Source of the DNA: a bacterium
Lineage (GTDB): Bacteria; Auribacterota; Auribacteria; Auribacterales; Auribacteraceae
Length of the DNA stretch: 64,000 nt
Direction: 5' to 3'
Assembly: GCA_024233545.1 (NCBI GenBank)
Contig: JACKPL010000002.1
Coordinates: forward strand, 248,001-312,000
How positions within the stretch are numbered: the first letter of the stretch is position 1; each line of letters opens with the position of its first letter. Position numbers and translations under genes: made by a program. Of this stretch, positions 36,842 through 45,451 are shown one piece after another. The notes under the pieces are model-generated. The model was given only the letters and a program-made list of their open reading frames with translations, did no database searches and was not told the origin of the DNA.

Positions 36842-37534
36842 CTAGAGAAGTTTTGAAAATGTTTCCCACCAATTTTTGAAGCAACTTTTGAACCAGTTTT
36901 TGTTTTCGCTTAAAAGTTTATTGCGTTCCTGCCACCCCAATATCATAAAGTCGTCATTGCCGGATATTTCTTTGACAACCTCTTTTCCATGTTCCGGTAT
37001 AGAGATAAGCCCTTGGCTTAAATGGTGTAATGTGTCCCACATGTGTGGGTATTCTTCAATAAATTTCCGTTCATTTGAGCAATCCATGTGTACGCAATCG
37101 GGGCAGTCTATTGCCCGAGCAGAGCCTTTCGGATACTGAAGCCCCCAGAATATATCGGGTACGGAACGTCCATATGTTCTGCATGAAAAAGGGCGAACAG
37201 GATAAATTGAGCATCCGCCGTTTTTGCCAGATTTTCGGAATACGCATTTCTCCGTTTTTTTATCAGGATTGAAAAATACTTCTTGTTCTTCGGGTGAAAA
37301 ATGTTTCAAGACATATTCGGCAATTGAATAGTATTCAATAGAATAGATAAGAGGCAGAGACATAAAGTTGCCTTGTCCGTCTTTAGACGATGCTAATTTT
37401 GTACAGCACCAATCGCCGCAAAACGATTCAAGGCACTTCGTAGCGGGAACTTTTTTATACATTTCTTGAAGGGCGGTAATTTTATCGCGCAGTTTTTCAA
37501 TCTGCTTTTTATTAAATTCGATAAGTGGATTCAT
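36842..37534 (-). CDS. YkgJ-type cysteine-cluster protein
   Basis: A 230-residue protein with the YkgJ-family cysteine set: CLESFCGDWCC near residues 34-44, then C-x15-20 and the CSIYPVRPFSCRTYG block, and CPDCVHMDC. Eight or more cysteines could bind zinc or an Fe-S cluster. Family members are often annotated as putative zinc- or iron-chelating proteins, with no proven reaction. It lies between the DUF115 gene (six bases) and the PseG-like gene (eight bases), so it belongs to the glycan unit; its role there is unknown. Confidence 0.8.
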   Translation of the reverse strand: MNPLIEFNKKQIEKLRDKITALQEMYKKVPATKCLESFCGDWCCTKLASSKDGQGNFMSLPLIYSIEYYSIAEYVLKHFSPEEQEVFFNPDKKTEKCVFRKSGKNGGCSIYPVRPFSCRTYGRSVPDIFWGLQYPKGSARAIDCPDCVHMDCSNERKFIEEYPHMWDTLHHLSQGLISIPEHGKEVVKEISGNDDFMILGWQERNKLLSENKNWFKSCFKNWWETFSKLL

Positions 37535-37540
37535 GGTGGT

Positions 37541-39403
37541 TTACCTGACAAATTGTTTGAAGTTGTTGAATTTTTGGACAAATGCCCTGCACTGCTCTGC
37601 AATGCGCGAGAAAATAATGGTATCTTTCGCAATCAGTTCGCGGATTCCGTCGGTATGAGCAATATCTAACTCGTCGAAAGTGAATGAATGTTTCTTTGCC
37701 TGTAAAAGCATAACGTCGGTTATATTATTGCCGAGCAATTGCAGTATAGCACGTTCATGGTTGAGCCGTGAAGAAATAGATGCCCATTCCTTGAGTTTCG
37801 ACGTTAATTGAGGAGTGTAGTTTCTTGTCGAGAACATTTGTTCAAGCTGTTTCAAAATCGATGTTCCTTTTTCGCAGAGCGATGCGGTTTTTTTAAGTCC
37901 GGTTGTTGCGGCATCGATAGAGGAGTGTACGTTTTTTGCATTGTAACTGCATGGATTCGAGTAAGCGGTATGGATAATTGTTCGAATGTTGCGTTTTTGG
38001 CGGGCATATTTCATGATGAACTCTTTGAGAGGCATGGGATGTGCGCCTTGAATGTATGCGCCTCCTTCGGTAAGGTCGAAACACGGAAGCGGGTGTTTAT
38101 CGAGCAGTTCTTCAAAATGCCGTAGAAAAACATGCATTGAAGCGTTTGTTTGTTCTGTGCCTCCGAAAATATTTTTAATGGAAACCGTATTTGAATCTTG
38201 GCTGGCAACTCTATTTTTTCGCACCATTGCAGAACCTCGTACGTGGCTCATTTTACCGGGGAATGATAAATCTTGCCCGACAAACCCGATTGGTGTTGTA
38301 CCGAGCTTCAATGCGAAGAGAAATGCAGTATGTGCTACGGATAAACCCTTGTCCATATCGCCTTTTGAACCGACTTGAGCCGTCAGCCAATCGCACAAAG
38401 ATTTACCAGGCAACGAGACCATAAATTTTGCGCCGGCATAATCGCGGATAATTTTAGGGTATACTTCCGGATCGACGACGAGTGCGGTATCGGGTGCATA
38501 AATTCCGTTAAAATAGCGGTTATTGTGTTCGGTGAAATCTATGCTTACTACAAAGTCGGGTTGTATTGAATGCTTCAGTAACACATGAAGAGCAGTATCG
38601 ACAGCAACTAAGACTGCTTTTCCTTGGGCTTCTCGTAAGAAACGGATATTTTTTATCAATGAAGGACCTGCAGAAATAATGATGCAGGGGAATTCCGTAA
38701 ATGCCTTAAAAAGCCGTTCTATGCCGGGAGTAGCCAGATAAGCGGGCATATTCTCGAATATATTTTCAGCATATTGGCGGGATGAAGTGATTTGAGACAT
38801 TGTATTGATGCGAGACCACTCAAAAATATCTTTAATCTTTTCACCAACGGCTTGGTAATATTCAGGAGAGATTTTGCATGTTGCAGGATGTTTAATAACG
38901 GTGATGCCGTTTGCGAGGATAGTGAGCCCGCAACCTTGTAGTCCGCGGAAAATATCCATTCCTGATTTATGAACGGCAAAATAGAGCTTACAATGCGCAT
39001 AAAAGCCGCTTAAGTCGACATGTTCAAGAAAGGTTTTGAATAGAGCGGTATTCTCTTCAACAACAAGTATGAAATCTCTATGGGAAGATCGTTTTACCAG
39101 TTCAAGAAGATGATATCCCATTCCTAATCCGAGGAGAGCAATATTGATATGGTCGTCAAACGATAATCCGTCAACGAACCTTTGTGCTTCGGTTACCGGA
39201 TCATATACGCTGTGCAAAAGCGAATCATTGTATTTTATAGTGAGGTTCCCTTTTCGTGAAGGAATAACTTCCGGTAATTGCGAATCCGATATGGTTTTAA
39301 AGGTGTTCTGCAGTTGTTCGGCAATGTCCGGTTGATGCCGCGCTAGCAGTGCGATGTTTTTTTCATACTGAGTTGAGGCGGGTGCAGTAATAGTTTGTTT
39401 CAT
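37541..39403 (-). CDS. Maf/DUF115 family protein, second and longer copy
   Basis: 620 residues with the same core as the first copy: LTIKYNDSLLHSVYDPVTEAQRFVDGL, IALLGLGMGYHLLEL, then IIISAGPSLIKNI...VAVDTALHVLLKHSIQPDFVVSIDF and LGTTPIGFVGQDLSFP. It has an extra C-terminal helical region of roughly 150 residues. In flagellated epsilonproteobacteria and other groups this family is needed to glycosylate flagellin. The in-frame start at 39589 would overlap the next gene, so ATG 39403 is preferred. The 208-residue gene 10 bases upstream is an unusual companion. Confidence 0.85.
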   Translation of the reverse strand: MKQTITAPASTQYEKNIALLARHQPDIAEQLQNTFKTISDSQLPEVIPSRKGNLTIKYNDSLLHSVYDPVTEAQRFVDGLSFDDHINIALLGLGMGYHLLELVKRSSHRDFILVVEENTALFKTFLEHVDLSGFYAHCKLYFAVHKSGMDIFRGLQGCGLTILANGITVIKHPATCKISPEYYQAVGEKIKDIFEWSRINTMSQITSSRQYAENIFENMPAYLATPGIERLFKAFTEFPCIIISAGPSLIKNIRFLREAQGKAVLVAVDTALHVLLKHSIQPDFVVSIDFTEHNNRYFNGIYAPDTALVVDPEVYPKIIRDYAGAKFMVSLPGKSLCDWLTAQVGSKGDMDKGLSVAHTAFLFALKLGTTPIGFVGQDLSFPGKMSHVRGSAMVRKNRVASQDSNTVSIKNIFGGTEQTNASMHVFLRHFEELLDKHPLPCFDLTEGGAYIQGAHPMPLKEFIMKYARQKRNIRTIIHTAYSNPCSYNAKNVHSSIDAATTGLKKTASLCEKGTSILKQLEQMFSTRNYTPQLTSKLKEWASISSRLNHERAILQLLGNNITDVMLLQAKKHSFTFDELDIAHTDGIRELIAKDTIIFSRIAEQCRAFVQKFNNFKQFVR

Positions 39404-39413
39404 TTCGCGGAAA

Positions 39414-40040
39414 TCAGTTTTTTTGAGCCGATATATGGGTGATAAGTTCCGATACGATGGTGATTTCTTCATCGATTTTCGGTGCAAGTTCGTATTCGAT
39501 GAGATCGGACAGCATAACGAGATCGTCTTTTTCGATGGAATCTTTTGCATCTTTGAGCAAAAGCAGTAGCTCTTCGTTTGCCTGATCAATTGTTTTTTCA
39601 GCGAAAATCAGTTTAGAATAATCGATCTGAAGCAGTTGAGAAACGTTGTCGAGAAATTGAATGATGCGCCGCCATTCTTCGCAAATATGAGAAAATTGAA
39701 CCAATGCGCCTTCTTTGTTGCCTGCTTGCAATGTTGTGGAGATATTCGACATTCCCTCAGATAATGAAGGCAAATCTTTTTTGATTGTCCCGAGCGTACG
39801 GATTATGGTTTCGATCAGATTATCAGTTTGAACTTCAATTGTTTTGATTGAATCAAGGGAATATGACCGAATATTCCGCGACGAGTCGAACAGTGGCTTC
39901 CCGTCAACTTTAATATCAATAATCACTTGTGTTTGATCTTGTTTATGAACACTGTCTTGAATACGAACCATTAAATCTTCTAAGTTGAGTTCATTTTCAG
40001 GCTGTATCTTTGATACTTGATCGTTGATAAGGATTTTCAT
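39414..40040 (-). CDS. Unrecognised helical protein at the head of the glycan unit
   Basis: 208 residues that I do not recognise. The first ~75 residues look like a small alpha/beta domain (KILINDQVSKIQ...VIIDIKVDGKPLFDSS). The rest is strongly helical, with IETIIRTLGTIKKDLPSLSEGMS, LQIDYSKLIFAEKTIDQANEELLLLLKDAKDSIEKDD and a final predicted coiled-coil. It could be a scaffold or chaperone-like partner of the DUF115 enzyme 10 bases downstream. An AAGGAGC ribosome site precedes the ATG. No catalytic motif is visible. Confidence 0.7.
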   Translation of the reverse strand: MKILINDQVSKIQPENELNLEDLMVRIQDSVHKQDQTQVIIDIKVDGKPLFDSSRNIRSYSLDSIKTIEVQTDNLIETIIRTLGTIKKDLPSLSEGMSNISTTLQAGNKEGALVQFSHICEEWRRIIQFLDNVSQLLQIDYSKLIFAEKTIDQANEELLLLLKDAKDSIEKDDLVMLSDLIEYELAPKIDEEITIVSELITHISAQKN

Positions 40041-40192
40041 TCGGATGCTCCTTTATAGTATTCTATTTTAGACACTGTGTATGGCGGTAAAATGCTTCAG
40101 CCGCACAATATCAATCACAATGAAAGCATAAACTATTCCAGTTAACCGGTTCGGATAAAAGAACAGTTCAGTGCACGCCAAGGAATAAAAGA

Positions 40193-40221
40193 TTGTATAA
40201 GAAAGAAGAATGAATTATTAT
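40193..40221 (+). promoter_or_regulatory. Probable promoter for the plus-strand glycosyltransferase gene
   Basis: TTGTAT (40193-40198), a 17-base spacer and TATTAT (40216-40221) lie about 50 bases before the start at 40274, in the 233-base divergent gap 40041-40273, where no gene is supported. Confidence 0.45.
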
Positions 40222-40273
40222 CGATAGAGTGATTCTTCTGAAAAATAACCAGTAACATATATGGGAATCAGAT

Positions 40274-41458
40274 ATGACATATCCGCTAGGAATAAGTTTA
40301 TGCATGATTATTAAAAATCAAGAAAAACATAATGCTTCATATCTTGAAAAAATAAAACCTCTTGTTAATGAAATCATTGTTGTCGACGACGGTTTGTCCG
40401 ATTCGACGATATCTTCTGCACGTCAATCTGGCGCCACAGTGTACGACTCTCGTATAGCGTCGGCCGAATCTGCCCGCAATTATGCGCTGTCAAAGGCGCA
40501 GTATGAATGGATTTTAGTTTTAGATAGTGATGAGACTATTTCACAAAATGATTTCTCTGCGATTCAAAAGGTAATCCAAAATGAAAACCGCAGTGCTTAT
40601 GCCTTTTATCTGCACACATATACAGATGATCCGGAACAAGAAGATTGGCATGCGTGTCCGGTTGATTGTCCGGATAGCAAAGGTTTTATAGGTTATTTAC
40701 AGAGCGATGTTATCCGCTTGTTTAGAAACCGCATAAATATACGGTATCTGGGGCATGCCGGCGAGTTGTTTGAGGAATCAATCAAACATGTCCCTAAAAA
40801 ACACTCTGAAATTATCATACATAGTTTTGAATTAAACAATGACAGGGAAGAATTAAGGGAAAAAAGAAAAGAGTATATATCACAACTCGTGTTGGATTAT
40901 AAAGCTGAGCCGGAATCATTTTCCTTAAACCTGCTTCTCGGCCAAGAGTATATCCGGTTGGGCGAAGCAGAGAATGCTGTCAAGCATTTAATGAGTGCTA
41001 TTGAGATACGTGAAGATTGGCGCGCATTGTATGCTTTAGGTATGGCATACATAAAGATGGAGCGTTATTCTTATGCGGTAAAACAGTTAGAACGAGCTGT
41101 AAGAATCAATCCGCGGTATGCGGAAACGTATTATGGATTGGCAGTTTCTGCGTTATCGGTTAATCAAAACAAAGAAGCAGTTTCTGCATTGCGCCGGTTT
41201 TGCCAGTTAAATCCGCAGAACGTTAAAGGAATTAACGTATTAGGATATATATACTATCGGCAGGGAATGTATGGTTTGGCGGAAAAAGTATTTCGTGAAG
41301 CGTTGCGGATTCATCCTAAGTACACTCATGCTCAGCGGAATATAATTTCATTATTGTATGACAAAGGCGATATCATGAAAGCAGAACAAGAAAGCAGGCG
41401 GCTTTTAGAAATATGCCCTTCCGATCGGGAGTGGATCAATTCCCTCGCAACTCGATAA
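40274..41458 (+). CDS. GT2 glycosyltransferase with C-terminal TPR repeats, second copy
   Basis: A 394-residue protein with the same layout as the minus-strand gene at 33457-34584. The GT2 part has ISLCMIIKNQEKHN, IVVDDGLSDSTISSARQSGA, ESARNYALSKA and the metal motif LDSDETI. From about residue 215 there are at least four TPRs (LLLGQEYIRLGEAENAVKHL, LYALGMAYIKMERYSYAVKQL and similar). It is transcribed away from the glycan unit, so it may be expressed separately. The sugar and acceptor are unknown. Confidence 0.88.
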   Translation: MTYPLGISLCMIIKNQEKHNASYLEKIKPLVNEIIVVDDGLSDSTISSARQSGATVYDSRIASAESARNYALSKAQYEWILVLDSDETISQNDFSAIQKVIQNENRSAYAFYLHTYTDDPEQEDWHACPVDCPDSKGFIGYLQSDVIRLFRNRINIRYLGHAGELFEESIKHVPKKHSEIIIHSFELNNDREELREKRKEYISQLVLDYKAEPESFSLNLLLGQEYIRLGEAENAVKHLMSAIEIREDWRALYALGMAYIKMERYSYAVKQLERAVRINPRYAETYYGLAVSALSVNQNKEAVSALRRFCQLNPQNVKGINVLGYIYYRQGMYGLAEKVFREALRIHPKYTHAQRNIISLLYDKGDIMKAEQESRRLLEICPSDREWINSLATR

Positions 41459-41465
41459 CCCGTTT

Positions 41466-41612
41466 TTACCGTTTTTTGTAATCGGGGCACTTGCGTGCGT
41501 TTGGCCGTTCAGGGCGTGTGCAGGCATCGCCGTAATCGTATTTGCATGTGTCGCATAATATCGTATTGTAGAACAGAATATCGCGCAGTTGCCTTAAGAA
41601 TTTCAGTATCAT
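41466..41612 (-). CDS. Small cysteine-rich protein (48 residues)
   Basis: ATG at 41612 to TAA at 41466 gives 48 residues. The N-terminal half is hydrophobic/basic (MILKFLRQLRDILFYNTIL), the C-terminal half has a CDTCKYD pair, CTRP and KCPDYKK, four cysteines in a metal-binding-like layout. GGAAGA lies about eight bases before the ATG. It ends eight bases from the glycosyltransferase stop and faces it. I do not know the family. Upstream, 41613-41775 holds no further gene; it contains a TATAAT (41723-41728) that could serve the next plus-strand gene. Confidence 0.6.
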   Translation of the reverse strand: MILKFLRQLRDILFYNTILCDTCKYDYGDACTRPERPNARKCPDYKKR

Positions 41613-41775
41613 TTATTTGTCTTCCAGTATCAAGAAACCGTCTGATAGCATATTCAGGTAGAGTTTTTTCAGTAGAAATTTCCAGTTTGAATATGATACT
41701 ATATCACATCTCAATAAAACTGTATAATAAATTTGCCGTATATAACCATCGCACAGGAAACGGAAATCCAAAGCA

Positions 41776-42363
41776 ATGACAGAAGAAAAAACACAAAGGC
41801 GAAAAAATTATTTCATAAATAAACAGGTTCAAGGTATTTATGCGTTGATTATCATCGTCAGTGTGAGCATAATTTCCTTGCTTGTCGGCATGGAAATTTT
41901 ACGCTCATTTTACGGGACATTCGGCATTGAGGGCGAAGGCGGGTTTCTCTCCAACCTTGATGTATGGTTTGTGGTTAAAGTTGTTTCGCTTCTGGTTATT
42001 GGCAGTTTGTGTATCGGCGGGTTATCGCTGTTTACATCACACCGGATTGCAGGCCCGATTTTTCGCTTGAATACCAGTTTAAAACGTGTTGCTCGAGGCA
42101 ATCTCTCCGAACGAGTAGCCTTTAGAAAAAACGATTTTTTCCATGATGTTGCCGCTAATTTCAACTCCATGGTGGAATCATTCGAGAAAAAAGTTACTGA
42201 AGAAACTAAGATTGTGGATGAGATGAACAAACAAGTTGACGATATTGTTAGCAGAATGAACCTTGCTCAACTAGACCGTAATGCGACGATCGAGTCCTTA
42301 GAGCAACTCAAACAAATGATAGCCGGCCTTCAGCAGAAGCTCATCGAAGAACGAGGATATTAA
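41776..42363 (+). CDS. Two-transmembrane HAMP-domain protein without output domain
   Basis: A 195-residue membrane protein. TM1 is about residues 21-43, a short periplasmic loop follows, and TM2 is about 66-88. A HAMP domain (about 89-140) has SHRIAGPIFRLNTSLKRVARGNLSERVAFRKNDFF. The last ~50 residues form a coiled-coil. It lacks a methyl-accepting, kinase or GGDEF domain, so output must come through a partner. The periplasmic loop is too short for a typical sensor domain. It starts seven bases before hisS ends its spacing, so may be co-transcribed with the tRNA synthetase genes. Confidence 0.85.
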   Translation: MTEEKTQRRKNYFINKQVQGIYALIIIVSVSIISLLVGMEILRSFYGTFGIEGEGGFLSNLDVWFVVKVVSLLVIGSLCIGGLSLFTSHRIAGPIFRLNTSLKRVARGNLSERVAFRKNDFFHDVAANFNSMVESFEKKVTEETKIVDEMNKQVDDIVSRMNLAQLDRNATIESLEQLKQMIAGLQQKLIEERGY

Positions 42364-42369
42364 CCGCTT

Positions 42370-43653
42370 ATGGACATCGCATCTTTACGAGGAACCTACG
42401 ATATTTTCCCGCCGCAATCCCGCATATGGGAATCAGTTGAATTAGAAGCACGCAGAATTTTTAATGTGTATGGGTGCAGTGAGATTCGTACCCCCATAAT
42501 TGAAGATACACGGTTATTTACTCGTTCCATCGGAGAAGGAACCGATATCGTAAATAAAGAAATGTATACATTCCCTGACCGCAAAGGGCGTTCTATTACG
42601 CTTCGCCCTGAAGGAACGGCGTCGGTTGTGCGTGCGTATCTCCAGCATTCTTTATATAAAGACCAAGGATTGTGCCGCTTTTTCTATATCGGCCCTATGT
42701 TTCGCTACGAGCGTCCTCAAGCAGGAAGAAACAGGCAGTTTTATCAGCTCGGCACAGAATTTTTAGGCAGTACGCATCCTTATTATGATGCGGAATCCAT
42801 TGCGTTGCTCACAACTTTTTTTAAAACGCTGGGCATTACCGATGCAGTCGTTAAATTGAATAGCGTCGGTTCGCGGTCTTCAAAAGAAAATTACAGCCTT
42901 TCTCTGAAAGACTATTTTGCTCCCTTTATCAAATCGATGTGCGAAGACTGCATAACGAGATTTGAAAAAAATACTCTGCGCATTTTAGATTGTAAAAATC
43001 CCGCCTGCCGAGAAACCATTAAAGGTGCTCCTTCAACAGAACATGCTCTTAATCAAGAAGATGCAGAGCATTTTCATTCGGTTAAAGAATACCTTTGTGC
43101 AATGAATGTCCGCTTCGAAATCGAACCGCGGTTAGTGAGAGGATTGGATTATTATACCAATACGATCTTTGAGGTCGTTCACACACGGCTTGGAAGCCAA
43201 GATGCTTTAGGAGGAGGTGGGCGCTATAATAATCTGGTTGAAGAAATGGGCGGGCCGTCAACAGGCGCTGTGGGGTTTGCTGTGGGAATCGATAGGTTGG
43301 TAATGGTGCTGGAAAAAATACTTTCTTCTCAAGAGACAGCGTTGTCCGATTCGCTTGACGTCTATATCCTTAATCCAAATGATTCTCTAAGCGCTGATCA
43401 TATCGTTATGCTTCATGCTCTGCGGTCTTGTTTCGTTAAGGCGGATATGTGCACCGAACAAAAAAGTTTTAAGGCGCAAATGAGAACTGCAAATAAACTG
43501 AATGCCCGGTTTGTGCTGATACACGGAGAAGATGAAATTCGACAATCGATTATAAAATTGAAAAATATGACGCAAAAAACGGAAGAAATAATACCATATA
43601 CCACTTTTTATACCGCGGTAGAGAAAGTTATAGAAAGGATCGGGAAAAAATGA
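42370..43653 (+). CDS. hisS: Histidyl-tRNA synthetase
   Basis: A 427-residue class II synthetase. Motif 1 region is LRGTYDIFPPQSRIWE, motif 2 is FRYERPQAGRNRQFYQLG, the histidine-A loops LVRGLDYYTNTIFEV and GGGGRYNNLV are intact, and the anticodon-binding domain occupies the last ~100 residues. It charges tRNA-His. Its stop overlaps the aspS start by four bases (ATGA), so the two are coupled, a pairing common in bacteria. Confidence 0.96.
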   Translation: MDIASLRGTYDIFPPQSRIWESVELEARRIFNVYGCSEIRTPIIEDTRLFTRSIGEGTDIVNKEMYTFPDRKGRSITLRPEGTASVVRAYLQHSLYKDQGLCRFFYIGPMFRYERPQAGRNRQFYQLGTEFLGSTHPYYDAESIALLTTFFKTLGITDAVVKLNSVGSRSSKENYSLSLKDYFAPFIKSMCEDCITRFEKNTLRILDCKNPACRETIKGAPSTEHALNQEDAEHFHSVKEYLCAMNVRFEIEPRLVRGLDYYTNTIFEVVHTRLGSQDALGGGGRYNNLVEEMGGPSTGAVGFAVGIDRLVMVLEKILSSQETALSDSLDVYILNPNDSLSADHIVMLHALRSCFVKADMCTEQKSFKAQMRTANKLNARFVLIHGEDEIRQSIIKLKNMTQKTEEIIPYTTFYTAVEKVIERIGKK

Positions 43654-45449
43654 GCCCAGAGATATCATTCAAGGACGGATTTATCAATAAAACATTGAGA
43701 ACTCATTCGTGCGGCAGTTTGCGCAGATCGGATGTGGGAAAAAAAGTTGTTCTGATGGGATGGGTTCAGCATCGGCGCGATCATGGCGGCGTTATTTTTA
43801 TTGATTTGCGCGATCGGCATGGATTAACCCAAATCGTTTTTAATCCTGAACGGAATCATGCAAACCATGCCGCCGCTGAAGATTTTAGAAACGAGTACGT
43901 TCTCTATGTTGAAGGAGAAGTCGAGACGCGTCCGGCAGATGCATTAAACCCTAACCTGTCTACGGGCGAAATCGAAGTTCGGGTGGATAAAGTACGGCTT
44001 CTCAATCCCAGTGAACCGACACCGTTTCCCATCGATGATTCCAGTAATGTTACTGAAGAAATGCGCCTTACATACCGCTATCTCGATTTCCGTATGGAAA
44101 AAATGAATAAAGCGCTTGCGGCACGCCATCGCATTACGCATGCAGTGCGGAATTTCCTTAATGCCGAAGGATTTTTGGAAATAGAAACGCCTCTTTTGAC
44201 AAAAAGTACTCCCGAAGGGGCGCGCGATTATCTTGTGCCCAGCAGGGTAAACCCCGGTAGTTTTTATGCGCTTCCTCAATCGCCGCAAATTATGAAACAA
44301 CTTTTGATGGTAGGCGGTATCGACAAATATTTTCAAATATGCCGTTGCTTTCGCGATGAGGACCTCCGCGCTGACCGTCAGCCTGAATTTACCCAAATCG
44401 ATATGGAAATGAGTTATGTCAATCAGGATGAAATTTTTAGAGTTACTGAAGGCGTAGTAGCCGCAATGTTTAAAGCGGGAATCAATAAAGATATTGCTTT
44501 CCCTTTTCCCCGTTATACGCATAAAGAAGTGCTCGATAGATATGGAATCGATAAACCGGATACACGGTTTGGTTTGGAGCTTTTCACCGCTACGGAAATA
44601 TTGTCCGGTTCCGACTTTAAAATCTTTAATCAAACTATTGAGCAGGGCGGCATTATAAAAGGATTGGTATATCCGGGCGGCGTATCGTTTTCTCGGAAAG
44701 AATTGGATGATCTTACCGCATTTGTCGGCAAATACGGTGCGAAAGGGTTGGCATGGTTTAAATTTACCGGTGAGGGTGTACAGTCGCCAATCGCAAAATT
44801 CTTTTCCCACGCATCGTTTGATTCTCTTCGCACGGCAGGCAAAATAAAAGAGGGAGACATTGCTTTTTTTGTCTGCGACAAAGAATCGGTCGTGAATGAG
44901 TCTCTTGCCGCTTTGCGTAATCATTTGGGGCATTTAGGAAATCTTATTCCTGAAGGAGTATTTAATTTGTTGTGGGTTGTCGATTTTCCATTATTCAAAT
45001 ATAATGATGAAGAGAAACGCCTCGAAAGCGAACACCACCCATTTACTGCGCCGTTGCCCGATGATTTGCATTTGCTCGAAACACACCCGCTCAAGGTACG
45101 TTCAAGTTCCTATGATTTAGTGCTCAATGGAACGGAAGTGGCGAGTGGAAGCATAAGGATTCATAACTTTGCATTTCAACAGAAAATATTTCAAATGCTT
45201 GGGCTTGAGGATCAGGAAATAGAAGAAAAATTTGGGTTTTTCATCAATGCTTTGCGGTATGGCGCGCCTCCTCACGGCGGTATTGCGCCCGGGTTAGACC
45301 GTATCGTTACCATAATGCTTGGTTTGCCGAGCATACGAGACGTGATTGCATTTCCCAAAACACAAAAAGCCAGCTGTTTAATGACTCAGTCACCTTCTTC
45401 AGTTTCGGAAAAACAGCTCAAGGATTTGCGTTTGAGGATAACCAAGTAG
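43650..45449 (+). CDS. aspS: Aspartyl-tRNA synthetase
   Basis: A 599-residue bacterial-type AspRS: N-terminal OB anticodon-binding domain (VLMGWVQHRRDHGGVIFIDLRDRHG), catalytic class II core with FRDEDLRADRQPEFTQIDMEMS, a bacterial GAD insertion in the middle and the C-terminal GLDRIVTIMLG motif 3. It may charge tRNA-Asp only or also tRNA-Asn; gatCAB genes would decide and are not in view. Confidence 0.96.
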   Translation: MSPEISFKDGFINKTLRTHSCGSLRRSDVGKKVVLMGWVQHRRDHGGVIFIDLRDRHGLTQIVFNPERNHANHAAAEDFRNEYVLYVEGEVETRPADALNPNLSTGEIEVRVDKVRLLNPSEPTPFPIDDSSNVTEEMRLTYRYLDFRMEKMNKALAARHRITHAVRNFLNAEGFLEIETPLLTKSTPEGARDYLVPSRVNPGSFYALPQSPQIMKQLLMVGGIDKYFQICRCFRDEDLRADRQPEFTQIDMEMSYVNQDEIFRVTEGVVAAMFKAGINKDIAFPFPRYTHKEVLDRYGIDKPDTRFGLELFTATEILSGSDFKIFNQTIEQGGIIKGLVYPGGVSFSRKELDDLTAFVGKYGAKGLAWFKFTGEGVQSPIAKFFSHASFDSLRTAGKIKEGDIAFFVCDKESVVNESLAALRNHLGHLGNLIPEGVFNLLWVVDFPLFKYNDEEKRLESEHHPFTAPLPDDLHLLETHPLKVRSSSYDLVLNGTEVASGSIRIHNFAFQQKIFQMLGLEDQEIEEKFGFFINALRYGAPPHGGIAPGLDRIVTIMLGLPSIRDVIAFPKTQKASCLMTQSPSSVSEKQLKDLRLRITK

Positions 45450-45451
45450 GT

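Noticed and set aside
41495..41779. 94-residue plus-strand frame in the gap after the second TPR glycosyltransferase
   Set aside because: It lies antisense to the better supported 48-residue cysteine gene, has no ribosome site and overlaps the HAMP protein start.
43944..44933. 329-residue antisense frame within aspS
   Set aside because: aspS is fully supported in sense; long antisense frames are expected by codon bias and this one has no recognisable domain.
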